Below, piece by piece: positions 1 to 9,112 of a stretch of 64,000 nt of DNA. Each line of letters opens with the position of its first letter. Within the stretch, counting starts at the first letter, position 1. The position numbers were made by a program, and so were the translations under genes. The stretch comes from Avidesulfovibrio sp964369685. GTDB taxonomy: Bacteria > Desulfobacterota > Desulfovibrionia > Desulfovibrionales > Desulfovibrionaceae. The DNA lies in contig CAYJFB010000003.1 of the NCBI GenBank assembly GCA_964369685.1, forward strand, positions 62,001-126,000, given 5' to 3'. The notes under the pieces are model-generated. The model had not been told where the DNA came from, searched no databases, and saw only the letters and a program-made list of their open reading frames with translations.

Positions 1-2
1 AC

Positions 3-1967
3 CCTTGTTCATTTTGCACCAATGCTAAACTTGAAGAAGGTAAAGTTCTCAGTTGGAATACGCAAAATAAAAGAACCCAAAAACACTATGCCCTCTTTGA
101 TACTCTGCTACAGCTCAACGGACGAAAAGTTCGTATAGAAACTGCCTTTGATATGTCCGAACATCAGGAACAAGTGATCCGACTCTCACAAAGGCTGATG
201 GAAGAAGAAACCCTGCTACATTGTATCCATACCTTAATGGAAAATGTAGAAATTGATGAGGCAATCAACAAACTTCTTGAAATTATCGGCACGCATTATA
301 GAGCAGAACGAACCTATCTTTTTGAGCTTGATTACAAAACAGCTTTGGCACACAATACCTATGAATGGTGTGTTGACAAATCTCTTCATGAATTGGAAAA
401 ATTGCAAAATATTCCTTTAGAAGCACTTGAACCTTTTATTGAACATTTTCAAGTACATAAAGAATTGTATGTAAAAAATCTTGAACACGAGTTTGAAGAG
501 CATACTGAAATATATACAGCGTTACATCGTAAGCAGGTTAAGAGTATGCTTATGGTTCCGTTGTACACAAAAAATATTGTTGTCGGTTTCCTTGGTGTGG
601 ATAATCCGCAACATGCCGATTTGGATTTTACACTTCTGCATTCTGTAGCACTCTTTGTTTATGACGATCTTAAAAAACGTCGAATGCGTCAACAACTTGA
701 ACACTTGAGTTATACAGACATGATGACGGGATTATATAATAGAAACAAGTATATAGAACGTGTTGCAGAACTTGAGCAAATGAAATTGCAGAGCTTTGGC
801 GTTGTTTATGCCGATGTAAATGGTTTAAAACAGGCAAATGACTTGTATGGACACAACTATGGAGACCGTATTCTTAAAAGTGTTGCTACAAAACTTTCTG
901 CAGCGCTCAAAAAAGACGTATATAGAATAGGCGGTGATGAGTTTATCGCTTTTTGTCCCAACATATCTCAGCAAGAATTTGAAACGCTTGTGGCTCATTT
1001 GCGTAAAACAGCACTCCCACAAGGTGATTGTTCTTTTTCCATCGGGAGTTTATGGAAAGATAAAGACATTGATGTGTTGCGTGAAATCACTCGATCCGAT
1101 GAAATCATGTATGCCGAAAAACAAAATTATTACAAAACAATGCTTCCCGGGCGTGTCAATCGTCGCTCTGCTGCGGCAGAATCTGTACTTTCTGAAATTC
1201 GTGAAGGCTTGTTTTGTACATATCTACAACCTAAAGTGGATTTACAAACGGGAAAAATTGTCGGTGCGGAAGCGCTTGTCAGAAAACACGATCACAACGG
1301 ACACGTTATTTCTCCCGCCAGATTTATTCCTATTTATGAGCACGACGGTACCATTCGTCATGTGGATTTTTTTGTCCTTGAGAGTGTTTGCCAAATACTT
1401 GCGAAAATAATGACACTTGGGATTGCGCCATTAAAAATTTCTTTAAATTTTTCACGTGTCACGTTCATGGAGTATGATTTGGTGAATGCCATCACGACCA
1501 TATGTGATACATATTCAATACCTTATAATTACATTGATGTTGAAATAACAGAAACAGCAGACAAAATGGACTCTGATTTTTTTGAAGAAAAACTCAAAAA
1601 TATTCGTGATGCCGGTTTTTGTGTTTCTCTTGATGATTTTGGCACAAACTATTCCAATCTCATTATTCTTTCTCTTTCAGAATTTTCAACCATTAAAATG
1701 GATAAAAGCCTTATCGACAATATCAGCCAAAATATCAAAAATCGTACTATCGTTGAATACTTGATAAAAATGATTAATGCGCTCAAAGAATCTGTATGCA
1801 TTGCCGAAGGCATAGAAACAGAAGAGCAAAAAGAATTTTTACAACAATGCGGTTGTATGTATGGTCAAGGCTATCTTTTCTATAAGCCTGTACCCATAGA
1901 AACGTTTTTACAACTCTATGAACAAAACATGAAAGAACATTCAAGCATTGTAAATGAAATTTATTAG
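3..1967 (+). CDS. PAS-GAF-GGDEF-EAL signalling protein (5' end outside window)
   Basis: Makes and/or breaks cyclic di-GMP. The frame is open to the left edge. The 50 codons before the first internal ATG (153) read like the end of a PAS domain (CSFCTNAKL near the start, then RIETAFDMSE), so ATG 153 is probably not the start. Numbering from that Met: a GAF-like sensor spans about 25-170. GGDEF is intact at 260-264, preceded by DVNGLKQANDLYGH. The EAL domain runs from about 345 and starts with EALVR at 373. Its expected catalytic residues are all visible: Asn in SLNFSR, Glu in EITET, DDFG at 494-497, Lys in IKMDKS and AEGIE. Both catalytic domains therefore look competent. It is followed by a hairpin and a convergent gene. 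Domain assignment is secure; the sensed signal is unknown. Confidence 0.9.
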   Translation, partial: PCSFCTNAKLEEGKVLSWNTQNKRTQKHYALFDTLLQLNGRKVRIETAFDMSEHQEQVIRLSQRLMEEETLLHCIHTLMENVEIDEAINKLLEIIGTHYRAERTYLFELDYKTALAHNTYEWCVDKSLHELEKLQNIPLEALEPFIEHFQVHKELYVKNLEHEFEEHTEIYTALHRKQVKSMLMVPLYTKNIVVGFLGVDNPQHADLDFTLLHSVALFVYDDLKKRRMRQQLEHLSYTDMMTGLYNRNKYIERVAELEQMKLQSFGVVYADVNGLKQANDLYGHNYGDRILKSVATKLSAALKKDVYRIGGDEFIAFCPNISQQEFETLVAHLRKTALPQGDCSFSIGSLWKDKDIDVLREITRSDEIMYAEKQNYYKTMLPGRVNRRSAAAESVLSEIREGLFCTYLQPKVDLQTGKIVGAEALVRKHDHNGHVISPARFIPIYEHDGTIRHVDFFVLESVCQILAKIMTLGIAPLKISLNFSRVTFMEYDLVNAITTICDTYSIPYNYIDVEITETADKMDSDFFEEKLKNIRDAGFCVSLDDFGTNYSNLIILSLSEFSTIKMDKSLIDNISQNIKNRTIVEYLIKMINALKESVCIAEGIETEEQKEFLQQCGCMYGQGYLFYKPVPIETFLQLYEQNMKEHSSIVNEIY

Positions 1968-1995
1968 CAATTTTTTTGAGGGATGGTGATGTTAG

Positions 1996-2021
1996 AAAAA
2001 AAGATATTTGCTATCTTTTTT
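1996..2021. terminator. AT-rich hairpin between convergent genes
   Basis: An A-run plus GATA (1996-2006) pairs with TATC plus a T-run (2012-2021) around a 5-nt loop. It lies between the stop codons of two convergent genes and overlaps the last codon of the minus-strand one. A U-tract follows the stem on either strand, so it could end transcription both ways. The stem is AT-only apart from one G-C pair, so its strength is uncertain. Confidence 0.5.
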
Positions 2022-3225
2022 ATACTCCCTCAGTTTCGTATGGGCTATACTCTGCTTGTATGCCGACAATATCGATATCCAGTGTGTTTTCTTTCAAAAA
2101 AAGGACAGTCGCTGCGTCTGAGACTTTAAGCACGCTCTCGTCATGAATAAAGCCTTCATGAATCCCAAACAATAAATAGTGTTCTACAGGATTGAGATCG
2201 GCAACAACAAAATCGGCAATTAATTCAGAGAGTGTGAACTCAGGATTTGTTTTTTGCATATCGGCAAGTTTGAGTTCCAAATACGTTTGTGTATCAAAAT
2301 TCGTAGACGGGTTCACGCCTTCATGCCATCCATACATTGAATAATGACTCCAAGCATTGAGTCCCGCTTGTTGAAGAGTTGAGTATGTGTTGTAATACTG
2401 TTCTTTATCAACAAGCTGTGTTTTATAATCAAATGCCGCTTTTTCTCCATAGTATACGGCAGGATCAAAGAATACATTCGGTGCAATATCTTTACTTTGT
2501 CCAATATCTATAAAATGTGTGTATAAATTCGTGTAGTCATAACCTGTTTGTTGCAACTCCATGCGCAAGAGTTCTTCTGTATAGGCGAAGTCTGTTGTTT
2601 GTAATTGCTGAAGCAAAGAAGAAAAATAATAATCGTTTTCAAACCAAAGGGGGGACGGTAAGGACGGTAAAAATATTGGATCTTCTACAGTCAATATTTT
2701 TACATCAGAAATAAAATTTTCTTGTATTCCATACATATAATAATGTTCTATGGGGTTCAAGTGTATTGTCGTAAATGCATGAATCAAATCAAAAAGTTCA
2801 AACGTTGTATGTATTTTTTGTAAATCTGTTAGTTTGAGTTGTAGATAATATTGGGTATCAAAACGATTTGAAGGATTAAGTCCCTCATGCCAACCGTACA
2901 GTGAGTAGTGACTCCAAGCATTCAATCCAAAAGCATGAATAGCGGATACAATGTTATTATATTGTTCTTGAGTTATTGTAGAAATATTGTAAAAATCTGT
3001 AGCTTTTGCTGTATAATAAAGAATAGGATCAAAAAAGATGTTTGGAGAAACATCTTCATATTGTCCATAAAGCACAAAATGTTGGTAAAGACCCTCATCT
3101 CCTATAAAGCCAACAGTCAATAATGTTTCTTCTAGACGTTCTTTTGTATATGAAGCATCATGTTTTTGTAATGATTGTAATTTACTTGTAAAGTAGTAAC
3201 GAGCGTCAAACCATGCGGGAATCAT
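2020..3225 (-). CDS. Tandemly duplicated protein of unknown function
   Basis: I do not recognise this 401-residue protein. It consists of two diverged copies of a module of about 185 residues (about 4-180 and 193-372) plus a short tail. Each module holds three sub-repeats with the pattern F-D-x-x-Y-Y followed by a KLxxLQ-like stretch, then HYxxYGxxEgxxP. The best conserved block is GLNAWSHYS(L/M)YGWHEG, present once per module at about 97-114 and 288-305. No signal peptide, lipobox or membrane segment is visible. The pattern resembles the HYxxYGxxEGRxPsxxFD repeats seen in some large proteobacterial surface proteins, but that is only a resemblance. The start is well supported by GGAGG 5 nt before the ATG. 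It is transcribed alone. Confidence 0.75.
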   Translation of the reverse strand: MIPAWFDARYYFTSKLQSLQKHDASYTKERLEETLLTVGFIGDEGLYQHFVLYGQYEDVSPNIFFDPILYYTAKATDFYNISTITQEQYNNIVSAIHAFGLNAWSHYSLYGWHEGLNPSNRFDTQYYLQLKLTDLQKIHTTFELFDLIHAFTTIHLNPIEHYYMYGIQENFISDVKILTVEDPIFLPSLPSPLWFENDYYFSSLLQQLQTTDFAYTEELLRMELQQTGYDYTNLYTHFIDIGQSKDIAPNVFFDPAVYYGEKAAFDYKTQLVDKEQYYNTYSTLQQAGLNAWSHYSMYGWHEGVNPSTNFDTQTYLELKLADMQKTNPEFTLSELIADFVVADLNPVEHYLLFGIHEGFIHDESVLKVSDAATVLFLKENTLDIDIVGIQAEYSPYETEGV

Positions 3226-3603
3226 CTTGCCTCCATGGAAAATATTGTAGATGTCTCAAATGAAGGAAAGGCAATATTACTTATTTGACTATAATAACTC
3301 TTTTTTATTATAATAACAAGAAAATTTTTAATGTCTATGACAATATATTATGTTTATTTATAAAATATGATGAGCCAGTGTATAATACAAAATTTCAAAT
3401 TGCCGTTAAATTGGCACTCCTCTTTTCTGTTGTAAGATCATTTTTGAGATGTTCTGCAAAAGCGTAATGATGTGAGGGGATGTTTTTAAATACATTTTTT
3501 GCAGAAACATTCTCTTTCTGTCTGCTTCATGCAATCAAAATACAATGTTTTATTTAGAAACAGTCCCCATACACTACGAAAAGTCGCCTTCTTTTGACAT
3601 GAA
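3226..3603. other. Intergenic region without recognised gene
   Basis: AT-rich stretch between the start of the duplicated protein and the end of argB. It must carry the promoter of the former. I see no confident promoter hexamers, RNA gene or repeat. Short reading frames here lack a ribosome binding site. Confidence 0.5.
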
Positions 3604-4494
3604 TTAACGTAAAACTTGCGTGCCGACCCCCTGATCCGTCAACAGATCGAGAAGAACACAATTTTCGACACGCCCATCAAGGATAGAAACACGGCCGGCA
3701 CCCCGTTTGAGTGCTTCAAGGCAACAATCAACTTTTGGAATCATGCCGCCTGTAACGGTGCCGTTAGCGATGAGTGTTTTGGCTTCATCTATTTTAATTT
3801 TTTGAATGAGCGTTTTATCTTTATCAAGCACACCGGGCACATCGGTCAATAATAAAAAACGACAGGCTTTGAGTGCGCCTGCAATGGCGCCTGCGGCGTC
3901 GTCGGCATTGATATTGTATGTATACCCTTCGGCATCCACGCCGACAGGCGCGATGACGGGAATAAAATCACTACCGATTAACGAATGTAGCAGACTTGTA
4001 TCCACGCGGGTGACTTCGCCAACATTGCCAATATCAATAATTTCAGGTGGTAAGTTTTCACGATTGACTAAAATATTCTTTTTTTGTGCCGAAAGCAGTA
4101 AGCCGTCTTTTCCTGAAAGCCCTACTGCACGCGCGCCGGCTTGATTGATTTGGTTAACAATGTCTTTATTGACCGAACCGACCAAAACCATTTCGACAAC
4201 ATTCATGGTGGCGTCGTCCGTTACACGCAAACCACCCTCAAATCGTGAAGGAATATTCAGTTGTTTTAGCATATTGCCTATTTGAGGGCCGCCGCCGTGT
4301 ACGACAACAGGATGAATACCCACAAGCTTTAACAGTGCTACACTGCGAGCAAATGAGGCTTTGAGAGTGTCGTTGGTCATGGCGTGGCCACCGTATTTGA
4401 TCACAACAATTTCATTATGAAAATCACGCAAGTAGGGTAAACATTCGACAAGCACCTGCGATTTGAGTTGAGCCGCTTCATGAAGCATAGTCAT
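3604..4494 (-). CDS. argB: Acetylglutamate kinase
   Basis: Phosphorylates N-acetylglutamate with ATP, the second step of arginine synthesis, in the cytoplasm. The amino-acid-kinase fold is clear: VVIKYGGHAM near the N-terminus (phosphate-binding Lys and Gly-Gly), VVHGGGPQIG, the substrate-binding stretch GGLRVT, NINADDAAGAIAGAL, LLLTDVPGVLD and the C-terminal GTVTGGMIPK. The frame extends to a GTG at 4542, but the ATG at 4494 has AAGGAAAC just upstream and gives 296 residues, the usual ArgB length. It lies 60 nt downstream of a glycosyltransferase gene on the same strand and probably shares its transcript. No other arginine gene is nearby. Confidence 0.95.
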   Translation of the reverse strand: MTMLHEAAQLKSQVLVECLPYLRDFHNEIVVIKYGGHAMTNDTLKASFARSVALLKLVGIHPVVVHGGGPQIGNMLKQLNIPSRFEGGLRVTDDATMNVVEMVLVGSVNKDIVNQINQAGARAVGLSGKDGLLLSAQKKNILVNRENLPPEIIDIGNVGEVTRVDTSLLHSLIGSDFIPVIAPVGVDAEGYTYNINADDAAGAIAGALKACRFLLLTDVPGVLDKDKTLIQKIKIDEAKTLIANGTVTGGMIPKVDCCLEALKRGAGRVSILDGRVENCVLLDLLTDQGVGTQVLR

Positions 4495-4554
4495 TCTTTG
4501 TTTCCTTTGTTCCTTATTTTCAAGAGGCACAGCCTTCCGCACAAAGACAATATA

Positions 4555-5601
4555 TCAATTGTCGCGGGTTGTGGAGTGTAAAAGATCCATGATTTCTAAA
4601 AAAACTCTTGTATGAGAGATTGAACGCAAACATTCTCCGTGATGTGGGCAGGCTTTTTTACCGTGCAAACTACAAGGACGGCAAGGAAGCGCTGTTGTTG
4701 TTTCAAGAACACGATCGTTTTTTCCTTGTGGAAAAAAGCCCCATTCACGCGTTGTGGGGCCAAAAAGTGCAACAACGGGTGTCCCTACGGCCGAGGCAAG
4801 ATGCATGGGACCTGAGTCACCCGTTACCAACACAGATGCCAAAGAAAGCAATGCGCATGTTTCGCGCAAGTCGGTTTGATTTGTCAAATCGTTTTTTTGT
4901 GTACACAGCCATTGTTGTTGATGATGTATTGCTGTGTTGGCTGTCTGACCGAGAACAATCCAAGGGATGCCTTGTTGATCCAGTATTTTTGTTAATGCGT
5001 GCCAAGCGGCTGTCGGCCACATTTTATTGTTATGTGTCGCGTAAGGGTGTAGAGCCACGAAAGGTTGTGTCGTGCATTGGGGCACGCGTTCATGTAACAG
5101 CGCGTAGGCTTTTTGTTGTTCTTCTTTTGTAAGATAGAGTTGAGGCAAGAGGTTTTCTGTTTTTGGAGGCATCGTTTCCCGCGTTAAAGCGTAGCGTTGT
5201 GTGACGGTGTGTTCAAGCAAACTGTTTTTGAAGAAGCGTCCGTGTGACAAGAGAAACGTTCTTCGTCGGAAACCTTGTTTGGGATAGCGCAACACTGTGC
5301 CGTGCCATAAAAGAGACAAGAGGCGTGTACGAAGATTGCTGTGTAAATCAATAAGTGTGCATTGTTTATATTCTTGTGCCAATTGTTGCCAACGGCGTAA
5401 AAGAGCGGGGGGGTGTAATTCATCTTTTTGTAGACCAATCACTCGTTCAATGGCAGGGTGATGGGCAAAAAGTGGCACAAAGGCGGCTTTGGTCAATACA
5501 TGAAATTGTTCATTGCGTGTTTCATGCCAATAACGCAAGACACCTGTTGTTAAAACAACATCTCCCATGGCTCCAAGCCGCACAGTCAACAATGATTGCA
5601 T
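4555..5601 (-). CDS. Glycosyltransferase family 9 (ADP-heptose:LPS heptosyltransferase type)
   Basis: Predicted to transfer heptose from ADP-heptose to the LPS inner core or lipid A-KDO on the cytoplasmic face. The N-terminal VRLGAMGDVVLTTGVLR is the family's first conserved block, and the C-terminal VTGDSGPMHLASAVGTPVVALFGPT is its nucleotide-sugar site. A cysteine-rich stretch (CRPCSLHGKKACPHHGEC) close to the C-terminus is common in WaaF-like members. An ATG at 5607 is also in frame, but it overlaps the AAGGA ribosome binding site, so the ATG at 5601 (5-nt spacing) is preferred. It precedes argB on the same strand. Whether it acts as heptosyltransferase I, II or another cannot be told. Confidence 0.85.
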   Translation of the reverse strand: MQSLLTVRLGAMGDVVLTTGVLRYWHETRNEQFHVLTKAAFVPLFAHHPAIERVIGLQKDELHPPALLRRWQQLAQEYKQCTLIDLHSNLRTRLLSLLWHGTVLRYPKQGFRRRTFLLSHGRFFKNSLLEHTVTQRYALTRETMPPKTENLLPQLYLTKEEQQKAYALLHERVPQCTTQPFVALHPYATHNNKMWPTAAWHALTKILDQQGIPWIVLGQTANTAIHHQQQWLCTQKNDLTNQTDLRETCALLSLASVLVTGDSGPMHLASAVGTPVVALFGPTTREWGFFPQGKNDRVLETTTALPCRPCSLHGKKACPHHGECLRSISHTRVFLEIMDLLHSTTRDN

Positions 5602-5670
5602 ACACATCCTTAAAAAATAGAGTTTTTGAATGTTTTTTGTAGAGATGATAAATTTTTGAGGAGTCTTTTT

Positions 5671-6345
5671 TCAAGAGCAGATAGTCGTGTGTATCGGATT
5701 GCCTTTTGTGTCCAAAGTGATGATTTGACAGGGCAGATTGACAACACTTTGTTTGAGCGCTTCTTGTACGGCTTTAGCCAATCCTGTGCAGCAGGGTACT
5801 TCCATATGTATTATGGTGAGAGAGTTTAATGGGTTTGTTTGTATAATAGCGGTTAAGATTTGTTTGTAATCGGTCGCATCAAGTTTTGGACAACCGATTG
5901 CGATGACCTTGTCTTTCGCATACGCTTGATGGAAATCTTTTGCGGCATAGGCTGCGCAGTCTGCGGCGACAAGCAGATTGGCGTGTTTCAAAAAATCAGC
6001 TTGAACGGGGAACAGGCGGAGTTGTAACGGCCATTGATGTTGTTGTTCCGCAAAAATGGGCAAGAGTGCTTGCGTGGGAAGAGGGCAGGGGGTGTGTGCT
6101 TTTGTTTGTTGCGTAAGGTTTGCCTGGACAGCGGCTTCATTGTAGGGCAACGCTTCACGTTGTTCAAATGTGATTGCACCTGTCGGACAAACGGGAAGAC
6201 AGTCTCCCAAACCATCACAATAATCATCACGTAATAATACGGCTTTTCCGTCTACCATGCCAATGGCCCCTTCATGGCAGGCCGTCGCACACAACGTACA
6301 CCCGTTACAGGTCTGTTCATCAATACGAATGATTGTACGAATCAT
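5671..6345 (-). CDS. Dicluster ferredoxin-domain protein
   Basis: Probable electron-transfer protein. The N-terminal 60 residues hold a ferredoxin fold: C13xxC16xxC19xxxC23 and a second motif with C43, C49 and C53 followed by Pro. The second motif has the form CDGLGxC and lacks one of the four usual cysteines. I recall this form from a family of anaerobic proteins often encoded near hybrid-cluster proteins. The remaining 160 residues carry AIGCPKLD and EVPCCTGL, whose cysteines could bind a further cofactor. No partner gene is adjacent. AAGAGG lies 6 nt before the ATG. The Fe-S assignment is strong; the physiological partner is unknown. Confidence 0.85.
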   Translation of the reverse strand: MIRTIIRIDEQTCNGCTLCATACHEGAIGMVDGKAVLLRDDYCDGLGDCLPVCPTGAITFEQREALPYNEAAVQANLTQQTKAHTPCPLPTQALLPIFAEQQHQWPLQLRLFPVQADFLKHANLLVAADCAAYAAKDFHQAYAKDKVIAIGCPKLDATDYKQILTAIIQTNPLNSLTIIHMEVPCCTGLAKAVQEALKQSVVNLPCQIITLDTKGNPIHTTICS

Positions 6346-6475
6346 GGTAACCTCTTTTGGAATATTTACAGATTTGTCAGTTTTTTAGAGTGTTTTTGTA
6401 TGATTACAGTCTTTCTCGTTGAGGTGAGGTTCATATTTAACAATATAATCAAAGGAAGGAATCACACATAAAATA

Positions 6476-7006
6476 CTATCGAATACGCATGTAACCACTC
6501 ATCACAAGACCGCCTGTCAATATTTGTGTGTGTACATGTTCAAACTTTTGTGGTTTTGGCAGAGCACCGAATAAAGGCACACCACCGCCCAAGACGATGG
6601 GGATGTGTGTTAAAGTCATGCTGTCAATGAGTCCTTTTTCCATAAAACTTTGAACAACTTTTCCTCCATCAATATATATTTCGTTATATCCGTTTTGTCG
6701 CAGGGTGCGTAACAGAAATGACGGTTCTTCGCGTGTCAAGGTCACTTTGTCCGCCATGGTTTCATGGACATGATGCAGTGTTTTACTCAAAACAAAAACA
6801 GGTTTGGTGTATGGCCATACGCCAAACTGTAAGACGGCTTCAAACGTATTGCGCCCCATCACAACAGCATCGACAGTATCCATAAACAGCGTAAACGGTG
6901 CGTCGTCACCTTGTTCTTGGGGGTAGATTGCCAACCAATCAACACTGTTGTTGCGGTCTGCAATATAACCATCTAAACTGACAGCCAAAAAAATGTGATT
7001 TGCCAT
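6476..7006 (-). CDS. Dihydrofolate reductase / RibD C-terminal-like family protein
   Basis: Small (176 aa) NAD(P)H-dependent reductase-like protein of the YyaP/YwjB type, not a classical FolA. Visible family marks: the N-terminal strand FLAVSLDGYIADRNNSVDWL, VVMGRNTFEAVL, PVFVLSKT, the cofactor-loop stretch YIDGGKVVQSF and the end block IPIVLGGGVPLFG. GGAGGAAA precedes the ATG with good spacing. The substrate of this family is mostly unknown. It is monocistronic and divergent from the glycosyltransferase-like gene at 7144. Confidence 0.85.
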   Translation of the reverse strand: MANHIFLAVSLDGYIADRNNSVDWLAIYPQEQGDDAPFTLFMDTVDAVVMGRNTFEAVLQFGVWPYTKPVFVLSKTLHHVHETMADKVTLTREEPSFLLRTLRQNGYNEIYIDGGKVVQSFMEKGLIDSMTLTHIPIVLGGGVPLFGALPKPQKFEHVHTQILTGGLVMSGYMRIR

Positions 7007-7143
7007 CGTGTTTCCTCCATGTCTTTTTTTATATGTTCATGCTTTCTTTTTATATAAATGATGAATTGCTTTTCAGCGGTGCTGAGCGTATTTTATTTTT
7101 CTTTGAAACGCCACGTCGAGACTCGATATATTGAGAGGGCTGT

Positions 7144-8208
7144 ATGCTGAATAAAACATCAATGATTATACCTATTAAAGATAATCACCATATGCTTGAC
7201 GAGATTATTCGTTATCATGCACCGACAGGCATACATATATATATTGTCCATGATACAACAACACCATATGCAGATGATATAAGAATAACGTATGATAACG
7301 TACATTATGCTTGTATGCCAAACACGTCTGTCGGTGAACGGGTTCGGTATGCGCTTGAAACCGTTACAACACCTTATTGCGTTTTTAGAGGCGACAGACG
7401 GCACATATCAAACACTTCAATACACACGTCTGTTCGTTTTTTGGAAGACAATCAAGACTATTCATCTTCAAGCGGAATATGGTTGCAAAATGATCTTTCG
7501 TTGTATTATATGATAGAATTACTCGGAAAAAACGGCCTTCACAATGATCCGTTGGAACGTGTGCAAACGCAAGCTTTATCCTACCAGCTTCCTTATTATA
7601 ACGTCCAAAGAACGTTGCTGTCAAAAGTGTATTTTGAAATACTGAAACGCATTGAAAAGAATATACAAAATTTGTATTATTATGAGTATATACACGCTTT
7701 TTTATGTTTTTTTACAGGAAAAACGAAACAATTTACGCATTTTACAGGTATAGTCCAAGATAAAGCACAACCTTCTTCATACAGAGAACAATGGCGTACT
7801 GTTTTGCCGATTTTTCAAAGTGTGGAACACACAGAATACATGATTGAAATTATCAAGAGCCTTTTGCCGGAATATGGTTTTTCTGTACAACATATTGCCG
7901 AAGCCTTACGTTTATTTCACGCCAATATGGCTATACGTTTTATTGGCTACAGAATAAATACCGTGTTGAAACAAGAAGAAACGGTAAAAAGTTTTAGCTA
8001 TATGGAAGAACTTTTTGCACAGATGAATCAAAACACAGCGCAAGGCAATGTGCTGAGCGAAAAATATCTCAGAACACTTCTCACCCTATCGTTTTCTGAG
8101 TATGCGCATTACAAGCACATCAAGCATCTTTTTGAAAAGTCAGATTTTTCAGAAATGAATGCCGTTATGCGCATGATGGAAAATATAAAAAAGAACGCAC
8201 CAAGATAA
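7144..8208 (+). CDS. Putative glycosyltransferase (TIGR00180-like)
   Basis: Predicted cytoplasmic GT-A-type sugar transferase. The N-terminus (SMIIPIKDNHHMLDEIIRYH, then YIVHDTT) matches the opening of family-2-like transferases, and TPYCVFRGDRRHI lies where the metal-binding DxD is normally found. Here it reads GDRR, so the acidic motif is altered. FLEDNQDYSSSSG next to it resembles the TIGR00180 block. The C-terminal two thirds are helical and show no motif I know. GAGAGG stands 7 nt before the ATG. It is not linked to other sugar genes. Family assignment is moderate; activity is unproven because of the changed DxD. Confidence 0.55.
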   Translation: MLNKTSMIIPIKDNHHMLDEIIRYHAPTGIHIYIVHDTTTPYADDIRITYDNVHYACMPNTSVGERVRYALETVTTPYCVFRGDRRHISNTSIHTSVRFLEDNQDYSSSSGIWLQNDLSLYYMIELLGKNGLHNDPLERVQTQALSYQLPYYNVQRTLLSKVYFEILKRIEKNIQNLYYYEYIHAFLCFFTGKTKQFTHFTGIVQDKAQPSSYREQWRTVLPIFQSVEHTEYMIEIIKSLLPEYGFSVQHIAEALRLFHANMAIRFIGYRINTVLKQEETVKSFSYMEELFAQMNQNTAQGNVLSEKYLRTLLTLSFSEYAHYKHIKHLFEKSDFSEMNAVMRMMENIKKNAPR

Positions 8209-8299
8209 TTTTTTGACAGCGGGTTGATTTGCTTGCCTCTTTGAATAAGTTCAGGCAAAATATATAAAACTATTTTTACTCAATAAGGATGAACACACG

Positions 8300-8806
8300 A
8301 TGGCCAATCCCATGGTACTTCTTGAAACAACCTCCGGCGATATTCTGCTTGAACTGTTTCCCGAACAAGCTCCGGAAACAGTGAAAAACTTTCTTGAATA
8401 TGTGCAAGAAGGGTTTTATGCCAACACCATTTTTCATCGAGTTATAAAGGGCTTTATGATTCAAGGTGGTGGTATGAACATTAAAATGGAAGAAAAAGAC
8501 ACCAAAGCACCCATTCAAAATGAAGCCGCCAACGGCTTGAAAAACACCCGCGGTACCATTGCCATGGCACGAACCCGCGAACCGCACAGCGCCACAGCAC
8601 AATTTTTTATCAACGCCACAGATAATGAATTCCTGAACTTTACTTCGCCTGATGAAGACGGATATGGATATTGTGTGTTCGGTAAAGTTGAAGAAGGCTT
8701 GGAAACTGTCGACGCCATTCTCAAATCTAAAACGCGTACGGTTGGTATCCATGCCGATGTGCCTGTTGATTCGGTCATGATCACCAACGCAAGTCTTTTT
8801 TCATAA
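8300..8806 (+). CDS. ppiB: Peptidyl-prolyl cis-trans isomerase, cyclophilin type
   Basis: Cytoplasmic proline isomerase assisting protein folding. The 168-residue protein has no signal peptide. Active-site signatures are visible: FHRVIKGFMIQGG (catalytic Arg in FHRV), a gap, then GTIAMAR, SATAQFFIN and the region YCVFGKVEEG. AAGGA precedes the ATG. It is followed directly by a strong terminator, so it forms its own transcription unit. Confidence 0.95.
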   Translation: MANPMVLLETTSGDILLELFPEQAPETVKNFLEYVQEGFYANTIFHRVIKGFMIQGGGMNIKMEEKDTKAPIQNEAANGLKNTRGTIAMARTREPHSATAQFFINATDNEFLNFTSPDEDGYGYCVFGKVEEGLETVDAILKSKTRTVGIHADVPVDSVMITNASLFS

Positions 8807-8821
8807 GCCGATGTCTGACTG

Positions 8822-8856
8822 CTTTCCGAGGGCTTGTCTCTCGGAAAGTGTTTTTT
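8822..8856 (+). terminator. Rho-independent terminator of ppiB
   Basis: CTTTCCGAG (8822-8830) pairs perfectly with CTCGGAAAG (8840-8848) around a 9-nt loop and is followed by a TGTTTTTT tract. It lies 15 nt after the cyclophilin stop codon. Confidence 0.9.
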
Positions 8857-9112
8857 GTATTTATCCTTTCTTTTTCTTTCTGCGTGTTCTTTTTTTATTG
8901 ATTATGCAGAATGTTTTTTACTTTCTTTTTTCTTTCTGTGCCCTTTCTCATCTTTGTAAAACCGCTTCTGCAAAACCGCTCAGCACATTTTTTTGCAGCG
9001 TCATATGTTTGCGGACAGATGCGTTTCTTTTTCAGAAAGGGGGGTATTAAGAAAGGGGGCTGTATGTGTTCTCTTTTTTTGAAGACCATTCCACAGAAAA
9101 AAGGATTTTTTT
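8857..9112. other. Intergenic T-rich region
   Basis: Strongly pyrimidine-rich stretch between the ppiB terminator and the U32 gene, with two G-runs near 9037-9060. It should hold the promoter of the U32 gene. I found no clear hexamers and no gene. Confidence 0.4.

Noticed and set aside
934..1410. 158-codon frame inside the GGDEF-EAL gene
   Set aside because: It overlaps a clearly coding frame with complete catalytic motifs and has no ribosome binding site.
4495..4542. Extended GTG start of argB
   Set aside because: The internal ATG at 4494 has a better ribosome site and gives the usual protein length.
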